NCBI GenBank assembly: GCA_023485185.1
Contig: JAMCZP010000275.1
Coordinates: forward strand, 1 to 8,113
DNA: 8,113 bases
Direction of reading: 5' to 3'
From: Gammaproteobacteria bacterium
GTDB taxonomy: Bacteria; Pseudomonadota; Gammaproteobacteria; Pseudomonadales; Halomonadaceae
Below, one piece after another: positions 1 through 5,592 of the stretch. Positions within the stretch are counted from its first letter, which is position 1. Each line of letters starts with the position of its first letter. The translations under genes were made by a program, and so were the position numbers. A model generated the notes under the pieces. That model ran no database searches. It saw only the letters and a program-made list of their open reading frames with translations, and was not told where the DNA came from.

Positions 1-261
1 CGCAACCTAAGTGAACGCACCTTAATTCGGCTAAAGATTGAACAGATGAACGAGAGGGCATATGCCCAGGAGCTGATCATTGCTTGGCTCCTCTCTCAAG
101 TGCAGAAGATCCCTGGCTTGCCACAGGATCACGCTCAACGCTTTCTGGCTCGGCAGGCGAACCTGATTGAGGAAGAATCTGGCCCTGGGACAAATGCTGA
201 ACTCGTTCTGTTAATCGACGAATTGCGTTCGCTTGTCTCCGATTTCGATGCTTCTCAATAG
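1..261 (+). CDS. C-terminal part of an unrecognised protein, cut by window start
   Basis: The frame is open from base 1 to a TAG at 259-261, so at least 86 codons are present and the true start probably lies outside the window; the ATG at 46 has no clear Shine-Dalgarno. The visible part is helical-looking and mildly acidic, with a hydrophobic stretch (ELIIAWLLSQV) and an Asp/Glu-rich C-terminus. I recognise no family. It overlaps the tail of the minus-strand frame 77-469 by 185 bp, which two real genes rarely do. Counting by hand from the ATG at 46, second codon positions are about 35% G+C here. That is the low value expected of real coding sequence, and those same bases are the third positions of the opposing frame. 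I therefore favour this strand in 46-261 and suspect the minus-strand gene has been truncated into it. Confidence 0.45.
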   Translation, partial: RNLSERTLIRLKIEQMNERAYAQELIIAWLLSQVQKIPGLPQDHAQRFLARQANLIEEESGPGTNAELVLLIDELRSLVSDFDASQ

Positions 262-469
262 CCGATACGCTGAGCACTGACGGTTCTTCTCTCACCAGTT
301 GCTCTGCTCGTGCAGATTCCATCTCACGAACGACCTGATCCCAGCGGCGCATCATGGCGTCCAGGTCGCTTTCGCTAAGCTCTACTTCGCTACCATCTTC
401 ATAGCGGAGGATGTGGCGAGCGGGCTTGTCGCTGTGCCACCACGTGGTGGGGTTATCTTGTTGGCTCAT
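77..469 (-). CDS. small phage early-operon protein, C-terminal half doubtful
   Basis: This 130-residue frame starts at an ATG that overlaps the stop of the gene before it (ATGA) and has a good GGGAG ribosome site inside that gene, so the start is convincing and translation is probably coupled. Residues 1-60 look like a real compact domain: a WWH motif near the N-terminus, then HILRYEDGSEVELSESDLDAMM and a charged helix. From about residue 69 on it turns into low-complexity Gln/Ser/Arg sequence and lies antisense to the plus-strand frame 1-261. The simplest reading is an early phage gene whose 3' end was lost, the present tail being chance open frame up to the TGA at 77-79. Function is unknown. 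In an intact transposable phage I would expect a transposase gene soon after this point, and none is seen. Confidence 0.5.
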   Translation of the reverse strand: MSQQDNPTTWWHSDKPARHILRYEDGSEVELSESDLDAMMRRWDQVVREMESARAEQLVREEPSVLSVSAIEKHRNRRQANAIRRLTERVQHLSQGQILPQSGSPAEPESVERDPVASQGSSALERGAKQ

Positions 470-903
470 TGCTCTTCTCCCATCAGCTTTTTCAGCTTGC
501 GCAGATCCGCATTAACCCGCTCCTGAATGCGCGATAACTTTCCGTACTCCGCTGCCAGCGCCTCACGGCCATAGGCCACACGCCCGCCACGCAAGTGAAC
601 GATCCAATCGGTGAAAACGTGGCTCTGGCAGACTTCTTCCAAAAGCGGAATGCGGTAAAAAGGGATGTTATGGTCGCTGCGCGCTGGTGAACTCCAGGCG
701 TCGAGCATGTGCTTGGAAACGTCGTCACCGGAGTAGCGGCTCATCTGCGCGGCAACTTCATAGCGGTCGACGGGGCAATCCTTTAGCACAGTGCCGACTA
801 GCTCGCTGACCTGGGCGGCATAGTTGCCGCTGCCTGGCATAGGCACGACCGGCGCCGGTACCTCAAAGATGTCTAATGTTTGGGTATCTTTGACGCGTCG
901 CAT
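466..903 (-). CDS. conserved phage early protein of unknown function
   Basis: The 145-residue product begins 2 nt after the stop of the ner-like gene, behind an AGGGAG ribosome site, and overlaps the next gene by 4 nt, so the three form one tightly packed early operon. It has a low-complexity Pro-rich segment near residues 15-22, a central region with VSELVGTVLKDC, EVAAQMSRYSG and DVSKHMLDAWSSPARSDHNIPF, and a basic coiled-coil-like C-terminus ending in a Lys/Leu-rich helix. From memory, the segment around the KHMLDAW motif resembles small regulator-like proteins that sit between ner and the transposase gene in transposable phages of Pseudomonas and relatives; I know no established name. The arrangement of a helix, SGDDVSKHML and another helix could be helix-turn-helix-like, which would fit a DNA-binding role, but that is inference. 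Confidence 0.75.
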   Translation of the reverse strand: MRRVKDTQTLDIFEVPAPVVPMPGSGNYAAQVSELVGTVLKDCPVDRYEVAAQMSRYSGDDVSKHMLDAWSSPARSDHNIPFYRIPLLEEVCQSHVFTDWIVHLRGGRVAYGREALAAEYGKLSRIQERVNADLRKLKKLMGEEQ

Positions 904-905
904 GG

Positions 906-1259
906 CTATGCTCCCTGTGCCATTTGACGATGCGCGATTGCGTTAGAACCGCTATCCTTGTCGCATAAACGGTTTTGCGCTTTTGCAGTTGAAAGCTTCT
1001 CTGCACGATTGGGGCGTTCGCGGCATGGGGTATCGTCATGGTTCCAGCGCTCTGGCCAAACAGCATGGGGTGTTAGCCCAAGCTTTTTGGCAATAGCGCG
1101 TTCCATGCGTGGGTAAGGGGTGTACTTCACCATTTGTACCGCGTTGCCGGTGACGCCCAACTCATCGCTCAGTTTGCGCAAGCTAGAACCTTGACTGCGG
1201 AGTTGGTATTTCAGCCACTCCCAGCGCTGGGAAGGATTGATAGGAATTTCGTGGTTCAT
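906..1259 (-). CDS. ner: Ner-like phage transcriptional regulator (Nlp/SfsB family)
   Basis: The 117-residue protein contains the compact Ner-type DNA-binding domain in residues 10-72. There is an N-terminal helix (QRWEWLKYQLRSQG), a helix-turn-helix (SLRKLSDELGVTGNAVQMVKY), and the closing signature IAKKLGLTPHAVWPERW, which matches the family ending seen in phage Mu Ner. Residues 75-117 are a basic, disordered tail, longer than in Mu Ner (about 75 residues in all). The open frame extends upstream to 1412, but the ATG at 1259 is chosen because it has a strong GAGGTGA ribosome site and begins just before the domain. In Mu, Ner damps early and repressor transcription after induction; the head-to-head position with the S24 repressor supports the same role. 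A promoter is visible at 1311-1339. Confidence 0.85.
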   Translation of the reverse strand: MNHEIPINPSQRWEWLKYQLRSQGSSLRKLSDELGVTGNAVQMVKYTPYPRMERAIAKKLGLTPHAVWPERWNHDDTPCRERPNRAEKLSTAKAQNRLCDKDSGSNAIAHRQMAQGA

Positions 1260-1310
1260 GGCGTCACCTCGGTGGCGTTTTTTGGGGTGTCTAACCTGTC
1301 TTTCCCCATA

Positions 1311-1339
1311 AACATAACTCCACATTCGGAACTTATCAA
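1311..1339 (-). promoter_or_regulatory. candidate early promoter for the ner operon
   Basis: On the minus strand TTGATA (1339-1334) is followed after exactly 17 nt by TATGTT (1316-1311), matching the sigma-70 boxes at 5 of 6 and 4 of 6 positions. The start of ner lies about 52 nt beyond the -10 box. The spacer contains one copy of the half-site ATTCGGAACT (plus-strand sense, 1324-1333), so a bound repressor would block polymerase directly. Confidence 0.55.
1324..1333 (+). promoter_or_regulatory. operator half-site inside the ner promoter
   Basis: ATTCGGAACT occurs here and again, exactly and in reverse complement, at 1456-1465. A related AATCGGAACT is at 1477-1486 and a weaker AATCAGAACC at 1426-1435. 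A partial opposite arm, AGTTC, is at 1351-1355. Its position between the -35 and -10 boxes of the ner promoter suits repression by the S24 repressor. Binding is inferred from layout only. Confidence 0.45.
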
Positions 1340-1397
1340 TCCTTTTACGGAGTTCTTTTTGTCTCTTATTTGGGTTATAGCGCCCGTATAAGGAATT

Positions 1398-1415
1398 ATG
1401 GGTAAATATCAATGA
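1398..1415 (+). CDS. possible five-codon leader peptide before the repressor
   Basis: ATG GGT AAA TAT CAA TGA encodes MGKYQ. An AAGGA ribosome site lies 3 nt upstream (1390-1394), a spacing that is short but usable. The TGA overlaps the repressor ATG as ATGA. The repressor has no ribosome site of its own at a normal distance (AAGGA is 17 nt from its ATG), so re-initiation from this mini-frame could be how it is translated. It could equally be chance. Confidence 0.3.
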   Translation: MGKYQ

Positions 1416-2134
1416 CTTATGAAGAATCAGAACCGAAAGAAAAGGACAGCGAATCAGTTCCGAATCCCAATAAAGGAATCGGAACTCGTATTTCTGAAAT
1501 CTCGGAGATGATGGGCGGGCGTAAAAAAGCTGCGCAGAGCGCAGGAGTAGCGTTGTCTACTTTTCATAGGTGGCTGGCTGGTGACTCTGTACCAGCACTT
1601 GATAGCATTGCGCGTTTGGCGCAAAGTGCTGGAGTGTCCTTAGACTGGGTGGCAACTGGTGAAGGCCCAATGCAGCTTAGTAAGAGTGCCGAAATTCCAA
1701 ATACGGAAGTGCTTGGCATGGAGGATTACGCTTTTGTGCCCCTGTATGACGCCCAGTGCAGCGCGGGGCCTGGTGCTTGGAATGAAAACTGCCGAGTACT
1801 GACGCATATCAGCTTCACGCGCTATTCACTGCGTAAGCAGGGGTTAACGCCGGAGCACCTGTCTGCCGTTCGCAATGATGGCGATAGCATGTATCCCGAC
1901 ATTGCCAATGGCGATACGGTGCTGATCGATCACACGCGGACGACTATCGAAGGCGAGGGTATATACATCATCCGTCTGGAGGATCATCTCTACGCTAAGC
2001 GCTTGCAGCGTAACTTCGACGGGGTAAGCATCATCAGCACGAACAAGGAATACCGCGAAGTAGTGGTACCGCGTGATCGCCTTCATGAACTAGAGATCAT
2101 CGGGCGCGCCGTGTGGGCTGCTGGGTGGTTGTAA
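1412..2134 (+). CDS. phage CI-type repressor, XRE helix-turn-helix plus S24 (LexA-like) peptidase
   Basis: The 240-residue protein has the two-domain build of SOS-inducible phage repressors. Residues 24-85 form the DNA-binding domain, with RKKAAQSAGVALSTFHRWLAG as the helix-turn-helix and SLDWVATGEGP closing it. Residues 107-240 are the S24 domain. The Ser-Lys dyad is visible as Ser159 in GDSMYPDI and Lys196 in YAKRLQ, and an Ala-Gly pair in SAGPG (118-119) is the expected self-cleavage site. The family holds early promoters shut until RecA-stimulated cleavage. Here it faces the ner operon and probably acts on the half-sites around 1324-1486, some of which lie in its own 5' coding region. Residues 1-20 are an acidic, disordered extension; the ATG at 1412 has no well-placed ribosome site of its own, so the start is less sure than the frame. 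A strong terminator follows at once. Confidence 0.92.
   Translation: MTYEESEPKEKDSESVPNPNKGIGTRISEISEMMGGRKKAAQSAGVALSTFHRWLAGDSVPALDSIARLAQSAGVSLDWVATGEGPMQLSKSAEIPNTEVLGMEDYAFVPLYDAQCSAGPGAWNENCRVLTHISFTRYSLRKQGLTPEHLSAVRNDGDSMYPDIANGDTVLIDHTRTTIEGEGIYIIRLEDHLYAKRLQRNFDGVSIISTNKEYREVVVPRDRLHELEIIGRAVWAAGWL
1456..1486. repeat. inverted repeat, candidate repressor operator within the repressor gene
   Basis: Left arm AGTTCCGAATCC (1456-1467) and right arm GGAATCGGAACT (1475-1486) pair at 11 of 12 positions around a 7-nt spacer. The left arm contains the exact reverse complement of the half-site in the ner promoter. It encodes residues 16-25 of the repressor, the linker before the DNA-binding domain, so the dyad is not explained by a conserved protein motif. 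It may serve autoregulation; as RNA it could also form a hairpin. Confidence 0.5.
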
Positions 2135-2136
2135 GG

Positions 2137-2213
2137 CAGTGCCAAACATCCAACAAAAAAGGCCGCTCCACGTAGGAACGGCCTCTTTTTCATTTTGCAC
2201 GTCTTTGGCACTG
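2137..2213. repeat. outer inverted repeat framing the terminator
   Basis: CAGTGCCAAA at 2137-2146 is repeated in perfect reverse complement, TTTGGCACTG, at 2204-2213, with the terminator hairpin centred between the arms. The outer arms could form a cruciform or long stem. They might mark a phage end or recombination site, but no flanking duplication can be identified in this window. Confidence 0.4.
2155..2190. terminator. bidirectional intrinsic terminator after the repressor gene
   Basis: The stem pairs 2160-2169 (AGGCCGCTCC) with 2175-2184 (GGAACGGCCT) with one mismatch around the loop ACGTA. It is followed by CTTTTT on the plus strand, and preceded by A6, which reads as T6 on the minus strand. 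It lies 20 nt after the repressor stop and would insulate the phage module from the region to the right in both directions. Confidence 0.85.
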
Positions 2214-2443
2214 TTGGTGTCTAATCTGCTGGCGCTATATAATGGCTTTGTGTTCGTAACCTTCTGAATTTGTAGCGCTAAATTTCGCCTCTCATCCCAG
2301 CTTATCCCTATTTGTTGTTTATAGTCCCACATTAGGCCGCTGTGCCATATCTCCTGCTAACCCACACACACCCACTTTTTCATCTGGGTGTGGATAATGC
2401 GTCATGTGTCGGGATAAAACCGCTTGAGCTTGTACTCATTTAT
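2214..2443. other. non-coding spacer between phage module and transport cluster
   Basis: I find no supportable gene here. The minus-strand frame ending at 2090 crosses the terminator and lacks a ribosome site at its ATG. A perfect 8-bp hairpin pairs CACACCCA (2367-2374) with TGGGTGTG (2385-2392) around a loop containing T5. It could end transcription of the META-domain gene, though no T-run follows it on that strand. If the phage was Mu-like, its left end should lie between 2135 and here, because the repressor is normally the gene nearest that end. I cannot place it. Confidence 0.4.
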
Positions 2444-2902
2444 TTAATACAGATGCACCGCCTCAAATCTAGCCAACGCTGCACTGTTATCGCCCAATAG
2501 CACAAGCGTTGCGTCATCCACTCGCCAACCGGTTGCCTGTTCGAGAGCGGTTATAAAATCGCGCTCGGTTTTCATTTGAGTAGCTGGGCAGGCCATTCTG
2601 GTAGTGGCGACCTGGCTGAATGTGAGGCATGTGTCCTCCACTTTATAGCTGCCCATCAACGTATTGCAGCCGGTGGCACCCGCTAAGCGGGAAGCATTCT
2701 GATGGAGCACTAGGTGGGCTTCCCGGTAGTTCTCTTGAGTGATGATTGGCTTGTCGTTAAGCGCCACTAGCTTCCAGTAGGTGTTGATGAGCGGCTCATC
2801 TGGGCGCTCCGCGTTCTCATGGTTATTCATCGTTGCTGAAGTGCAGCCAGCGGTAATAAATAAAACGCAGCAAACCATACAAAGCGCTAATAGTTGTTTC
2901 AA
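2444..2902 (-). CDS. META-domain lipoprotein (HslJ-like)
   Basis: The 152-residue product starts with a lipoprotein signal (KQLLALCMVCCVLFITAGC) with the modified cysteine at residue 20, so it should be anchored in the envelope. Residues 38-150 form a META domain: NTYWKLVALNDKPI, the core AGATGCNTLMGSY, TRMACP, and a C-terminal part with FEAVHLY. The related HslJ of E. coli is a heat-inducible outer-membrane-associated protein linked to novobiocin resistance; the exact role of the domain is not established. The start is a TTG (2902-2900) with AAGGAAGGG upstream; the next ATG, codon 9, falls inside the signal peptide and has no such site. It follows the potassium-channel gene by 33 nt on the same strand and is probably co-transcribed with it. 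Confidence 0.88.
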   Translation of the reverse strand: MKQLLALCMVCCVLFITAGCTSATMNNHENAERPDEPLINTYWKLVALNDKPIITQENYREAHLVLHQNASRLAGATGCNTLMGSYKVEDTCLTFSQVATTRMACPATQMKTERDFITALEQATGWRVDDATLVLLGDNSAALARFEAVHLY

Positions 2903-2935
2903 TGCACCCTTCCTTATTTAGTTTGTGTGCTCTGC

Positions 2936-3940
2936 TTACCATACATCCTGCCACTGCCAGCCGTCCTTATGAATGTAGGCCATTAATAATCTCTGGTAGG
3001 GCAGCGAGGCTAAATGGTGCTGTATCTCGGTGTTCGACTTATCAATGCCGGGTAATTCAGCATATCCATTCAGCGCCGGAATGTCCGGTATATGTTGGCT
3101 AGGCTGAATAAAGGCACTGTCGAGGGTATCAAGAAACTGCTCAATGGTTTTATGCGTGATTAATAACTGCTCCCGAGAACTACCTTTTAGGTGGGTGCTG
3201 GCAAAGCAGGCCACATTAATGGCTTGATACAGTTTCGCAATCGCTAGCGAAAGCGCTTTGCTTGGGGCCTCACTGTGATAGTAGTGCAGGATTGGATAGG
3301 CTAAATGCTGCTGACCTAACGTCGTGATTGATTGCTGTAACGTCGGCAGCTGGCCTATTAGCGTTGTATATTCTCCGCCGCTGTTAGTAGTCGCGAGAAT
3401 CTGCTGAGGATCTTCGCCCATAGCGCTGATGGTCAGCGATGCTTGGCGTTTTTGAATAACATTGGTGATGATATTAAGGATATACGTAATCGATAGGGTA
3501 AAAAGGAAAAAGCCGTTAGCCGCAGCCAAAACAGGCGGGAGACGCCAGCTATGATTGCCCGGCACAAAATCGCCGTAGCCTAAAGTCGTGATGGTATAGC
3601 CCGTATAGTGGGCCCGCTCCATCAAACTTGCAGGCGCGTCCGAAGTGGACACCACGACAGCTTGAGGTGAGCTACAAAAAAGCAAAAACCAACCCAGCCA
3701 TGCGATAAAAAACCATACCAGCAGCAGTATGACCGTCATCCATGGGCCTGCAGAGGAGAGCATGGCATGGCTTTTACGCCGACGATGAATACCCAACAGC
3801 ATAAACCATAGGCCACTGACTAAACGGTTGGTGAGTGGTCCGCCTGAGTTTGATACCGATAGCGTGGTGCGAATAGCATCGTAAACTACCAGCAAAATGA
3901 GCAGAGTACCTACCGCCCCAACTAACGTGCTTCCAATCAC
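2936..3940 (-). CDS. potassium channel subunit with GYGD filter (Ion_trans_2 type)
   Basis: The 334-residue membrane protein has an N-terminal membrane helix (about residues 1-25), probably a short second one near 38-52, and a basic patch HRRRKSH. A classic two-helix pore unit then covers residues 67-165: helix WMTVILLLVWFFIAWLGWFLLF, pore loop with the selectivity filter TLGYGD (119-124), then helix LAAANGFFLFTLSITYIL. The remaining 170 residues are cytoplasmic and helical, and show no Rossmann-type RCK (TrkA-N) glycine motif, so gating by NAD or Ca2+ through RCK is not supported. I chose the GTG at 3940 because AAAGGAG lies 8 nt upstream; a GTG at 3949, three codons earlier, touches that site and is less likely. 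It starts 39 nt after the broken exchanger and precedes the META lipoprotein, suggesting a former ion-transport operon. Confidence 0.85.
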   Translation of the reverse strand: MIGSTLVGAVGTLLILLVVYDAIRTTLSVSNSGGPLTNRLVSGLWFMLLGIHRRRKSHAMLSSAGPWMTVILLLVWFFIAWLGWFLLFCSSPQAVVVSTSDAPASLMERAHYTGYTITTLGYGDFVPGNHSWRLPPVLAAANGFFLFTLSITYILNIITNVIQKRQASLTISAMGEDPQQILATTNSGGEYTTLIGQLPTLQQSITTLGQQHLAYPILHYYHSEAPSKALSLAIAKLYQAINVACFASTHLKGSSREQLLITHKTIEQFLDTLDSAFIQPSQHIPDIPALNGYAELPGIDKSNTEIQHHLASLPYQRLLMAYIHKDGWQWQDVW

Positions 3941-3979
3941 AGTGAACACTCCTTTACTATCATTTATCGCTGCCTTGCG

Positions 3980-4395
3980 TTAGTTCGCTACTAATATGGC
4001 GATTCCCGCTACATATAGGCCAATGATGACCAGGCTTTCAAAGCCAATACGACCAGGGCCTTGCTCTTGGCGATGCAGTAGGCCAATGTTATTACCCCCG
4101 TCATTAACACCGCGAGAGCAACCCATAGCATCACCTGATCGGGTATGACGTGATAAATGGAGCTGCCTCGGTAAGCAATATCTGACGCGGCGGCAAATAG
4201 GGTATCGAACGCATTGCCACCAATAATGCCTGCCACTGCGAGCGTTAGCGCTCCACGCCTTACCGCTGCGACGGTGGTTACCAGCTCAGGCAGTGATGTG
4301 GCCACCGAGGTGAGTAACACGCCGACAGCCGCCTGACTAAGGCCCGTTTCCGTTGCGATCATCGTAGCGCTGCGCTCAAGCAACCAGCCAGTCAT
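3980..4395 (-). pseudogene. C-terminal half of a YrbG-type Na+/Ca2+ exchanger, truncated and frameshifted
   Basis: Only the second half of a CaCA-family antiporter remains. The second alpha-repeat is clear: [18 protein letters not shown] followed by [11 protein letters not shown] and [14 protein letters not shown]. Full members have two such repeats in about 300-370 residues; the first is missing. The frame as it stands stops at 4009, but after VITL the normal C-terminus continues in another frame, reading [19 protein letters not shown] and on to LVAN with a TAA at 3982-3980. Adding one G in TTGGCC (4081-4086) restores it, so a 1-nt deletion is likely. The 5' end merges with the CDF fragment: the codons for GWLLERSAT share bases with the last codons of that frame around 4381-4395. 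Without repeat one the product should not transport. Confidence 0.85.
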
Positions 4396-4920
4396 ACTGG
4401 TTCAAACACTGCGAGGCAACGCGTAGGTGTTGAGCCAAATTCTCATCGCTGTGAGGAACCACAAACGCTTCGCCACTAAAGATGTGTCCCTCTTCACGTA
4501 AGCGTACGGCGGCACTGGCAACCCAATCCATGGCACATAATTGACCTTCCAGTTCTTCAGCAAGATGTTCCGGCTCAGCTTTAGACGTAAAGCGGGGACG
4601 CTGATCAAGAAGGTCGCCCACTGCTTCCTTAACATTGGTAATGCCATCCTTAGTGACATCCAGGGCTATAACAGCGCATAGGCCCACCATAGGCCAGCGC
4701 CAACGCCGACGATGCCGGCCAGCCCCGTCATCCAATCCGCCTTGCTCATCTTGCCATCAACAAAGACCGTCTTTTCATGGACTTTTTTGGCGGCTTTCAT
4801 CTGTAGATGTCCAATGATGACTGGCGGGATGACGCTATAAATCAGCGCACCAATCTTTAACCAACCCATCCAGAATGTGGTGCCGAAGAGCTCAATGGCG
4901 CCAATGCTAGGGTGCTCCAT
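4376..4920 (-). pseudogene. C-terminal half of a cation diffusion facilitator, truncated and frameshifted
   Basis: The remnant covers the last membrane helices and cytoplasmic domain of a CDF metal exporter. The first frame (4920 to about 4680) reads EHPSIGAIELFGTTFWMGWL, a hydrophobic helix, then VHEKTVFVDGKMSKADWMTG and GLWWAYAL, the family's fifth and sixth helix region. The frame then hits TAG, but translation one base back continues with AVIALDVTKDGITNVKEAVGDLLDQRP and the C-terminal domain to NQYDW. The shift lies at 4666-4680 and fits loss of 1 (or 4, 7) bases. Helices 1-3, including the first metal-site residues, are absent. The left end is fused to the solute-binding protein fragment with a 14-nt overlap, and the right end runs into the exchanger fragment. 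Loss of function is near certain. Confidence 0.82.
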
Positions 4921-5116
4921 TTGCGCTACGTACCACCCAGGGTGGGTTCTCCGTTACCCCGACTTCAAGCACACCCCCTTGGATTCTATACATCGTTTGT
5001 TCTATATCGGTTGGAAAGCGACACCCTAGTAGGCCTACCGCAGGCAGCACTGCTAGCAAAATGAATATGAGTGCACGCTTAGACCCCAAAGAGACCTGAC
5101 CTTTGTCGGTTCGCAT
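4907..5116 (-). pseudogene. N-terminal fragment of a family 3 solute-binding lipoprotein
   Basis: The 69-residue frame starts at an ATG with GGGAG 8 nt upstream. It has a basic N-terminus, a hydrophobic stretch (ALIFILLAVLPAVGLLGC) with a lipobox cysteine at residue 32, then the mature start GGVLEVGVTENPPWVVR. That last stretch is typical of the first strand of periplasmic amino-acid-type binding proteins (SBP_bac_3), usually 250 or more residues long. The frame ends at TAG directly after NGAP, where the family would continue with the ligand-binding lobe; instead the CDF sequence begins. This points to a deletion that removed the rest of this gene and the first half of the next. The promoter and leader may still be active, so a short secreted lipopeptide could still be made. 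Confidence 0.75.
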
Positions 5117-5129
5117 TTGCGAACTCCCT

Positions 5130-5139
5130 GATAATGTCG
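5130..5139 (-). promoter_or_regulatory. shared leader 10-mer, copy 1
   Basis: CGACATTATC on the minus strand ends exactly 13 nt before the ATG of the solute-binding fragment. The same 10-mer sits exactly 13 nt before the ATG at 5898. CATTAT resembles a -10 box, but no good -35 box precedes this copy; a shared regulatory or ancestral leader sequence is equally possible. Confidence 0.3.
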
Positions 5140-5233
5140 AAATTGGTCATTAGCGATTAGCTAGCAAAGCGATTGCTTAAGCCAAGAGAGAGAGCCTTTT
5201 AGTACGCAAGCCAAAAGCATTGCTCACTATCTG

Positions 5234-5521
5234 TTAATCAGGGTCATTCTTCCCAAGTGTAAAATCCGGCGGGTCACTTGCAGGGAAACTTTCATCGCTC
5301 ATCTCATCGACATGTTCCTGTTGCTTTTGATAAGTAGAGAGTTTTACAAATTCACTTAATGGCTTAGCCAATATCCAGTGATCACCCTGGCGAGTTAATT
5401 CCTCCTCAGGAACGCTGTAGGTATTGCCATCGCTGGCTTCAAGCGCTACTCGCTTTAGGTATTTATCTTTAATAAAGTGGCCTAGCAGCTGTTGCTTATC
5501 ATCGTAAACTGAATTTTTCAC
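5234..5521 (-). CDS. small PRC-barrel-like protein with DESFPASDPP tail
   Basis: The 95-residue protein starts at GTG with GAGG about 8 nt upstream. Residues 1-57 look like a small beta-barrel domain: VYDDKQQLLGHFIKDKYLKRVALEASDG, then a strand with TYSVPEEELTRQGDHWILAKPL. This is reminiscent of PRC-barrel folds, but I cannot confirm it. The C-terminus carries DEMSDESFPASDPPDFT (72-88). From memory, similar DE-x-S-x-ESFPASDPP tails occur in many small proteobacterial proteins of unknown function, often near stress genes. It follows the disordered protein by 71 nt on the same strand, so one transcript from the P450 gene onward is possible. No signal peptide or membrane helix is visible, so it should be cytoplasmic. 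Function unknown. Confidence 0.7.
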   Translation of the reverse strand: MKNSVYDDKQQLLGHFIKDKYLKRVALEASDGNTYSVPEEELTRQGDHWILAKPLSEFVKLSTYQKQQEHVDEMSDESFPASDPPDFTLGKNDPD

Positions 5522-5592
5522 GGTGCCTGCCTCGTAGAAGTAAGCCTAACAATAGCGGTCCAAAAAACGTTAACGCCCGACTGGCATTGATG

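Noticed and set aside
299..526. Plus-strand frame opposite the phage early genes
   Set aside because: It is antisense to two coupled genes with good ribosome sites and has no such site itself.
1260..1412. Upstream extension of the ner-like gene to 1412
   Set aside because: The strong GAGGTGA site and the domain start support 1259, and the extension would cover the promoter and operator region.
2090..2332. 80-codon minus-strand frame across the repressor end and terminator
   Set aside because: It overlaps the end of a certain gene and the terminator hairpin, and its ATG has no well-placed ribosome site.
2361..2375. CA-rich run resembling a simple repeat
   Set aside because: Too short to be a meaningful tandem repeat; it forms one arm of a small hairpin instead.
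4402..4659. 85-codon minus-strand frame within the CDF remnant
   Set aside because: The other frame carries the recognisable CDF C-terminal domain; this one is its shadow.
5160..5233. Possible terminator for the DESFPASDPP gene (GAGC...CTTTT with AAAAGGCTC)
   Set aside because: The stem needs a 4-nt bulge, has a long loop and no following T-run, so it was not called.
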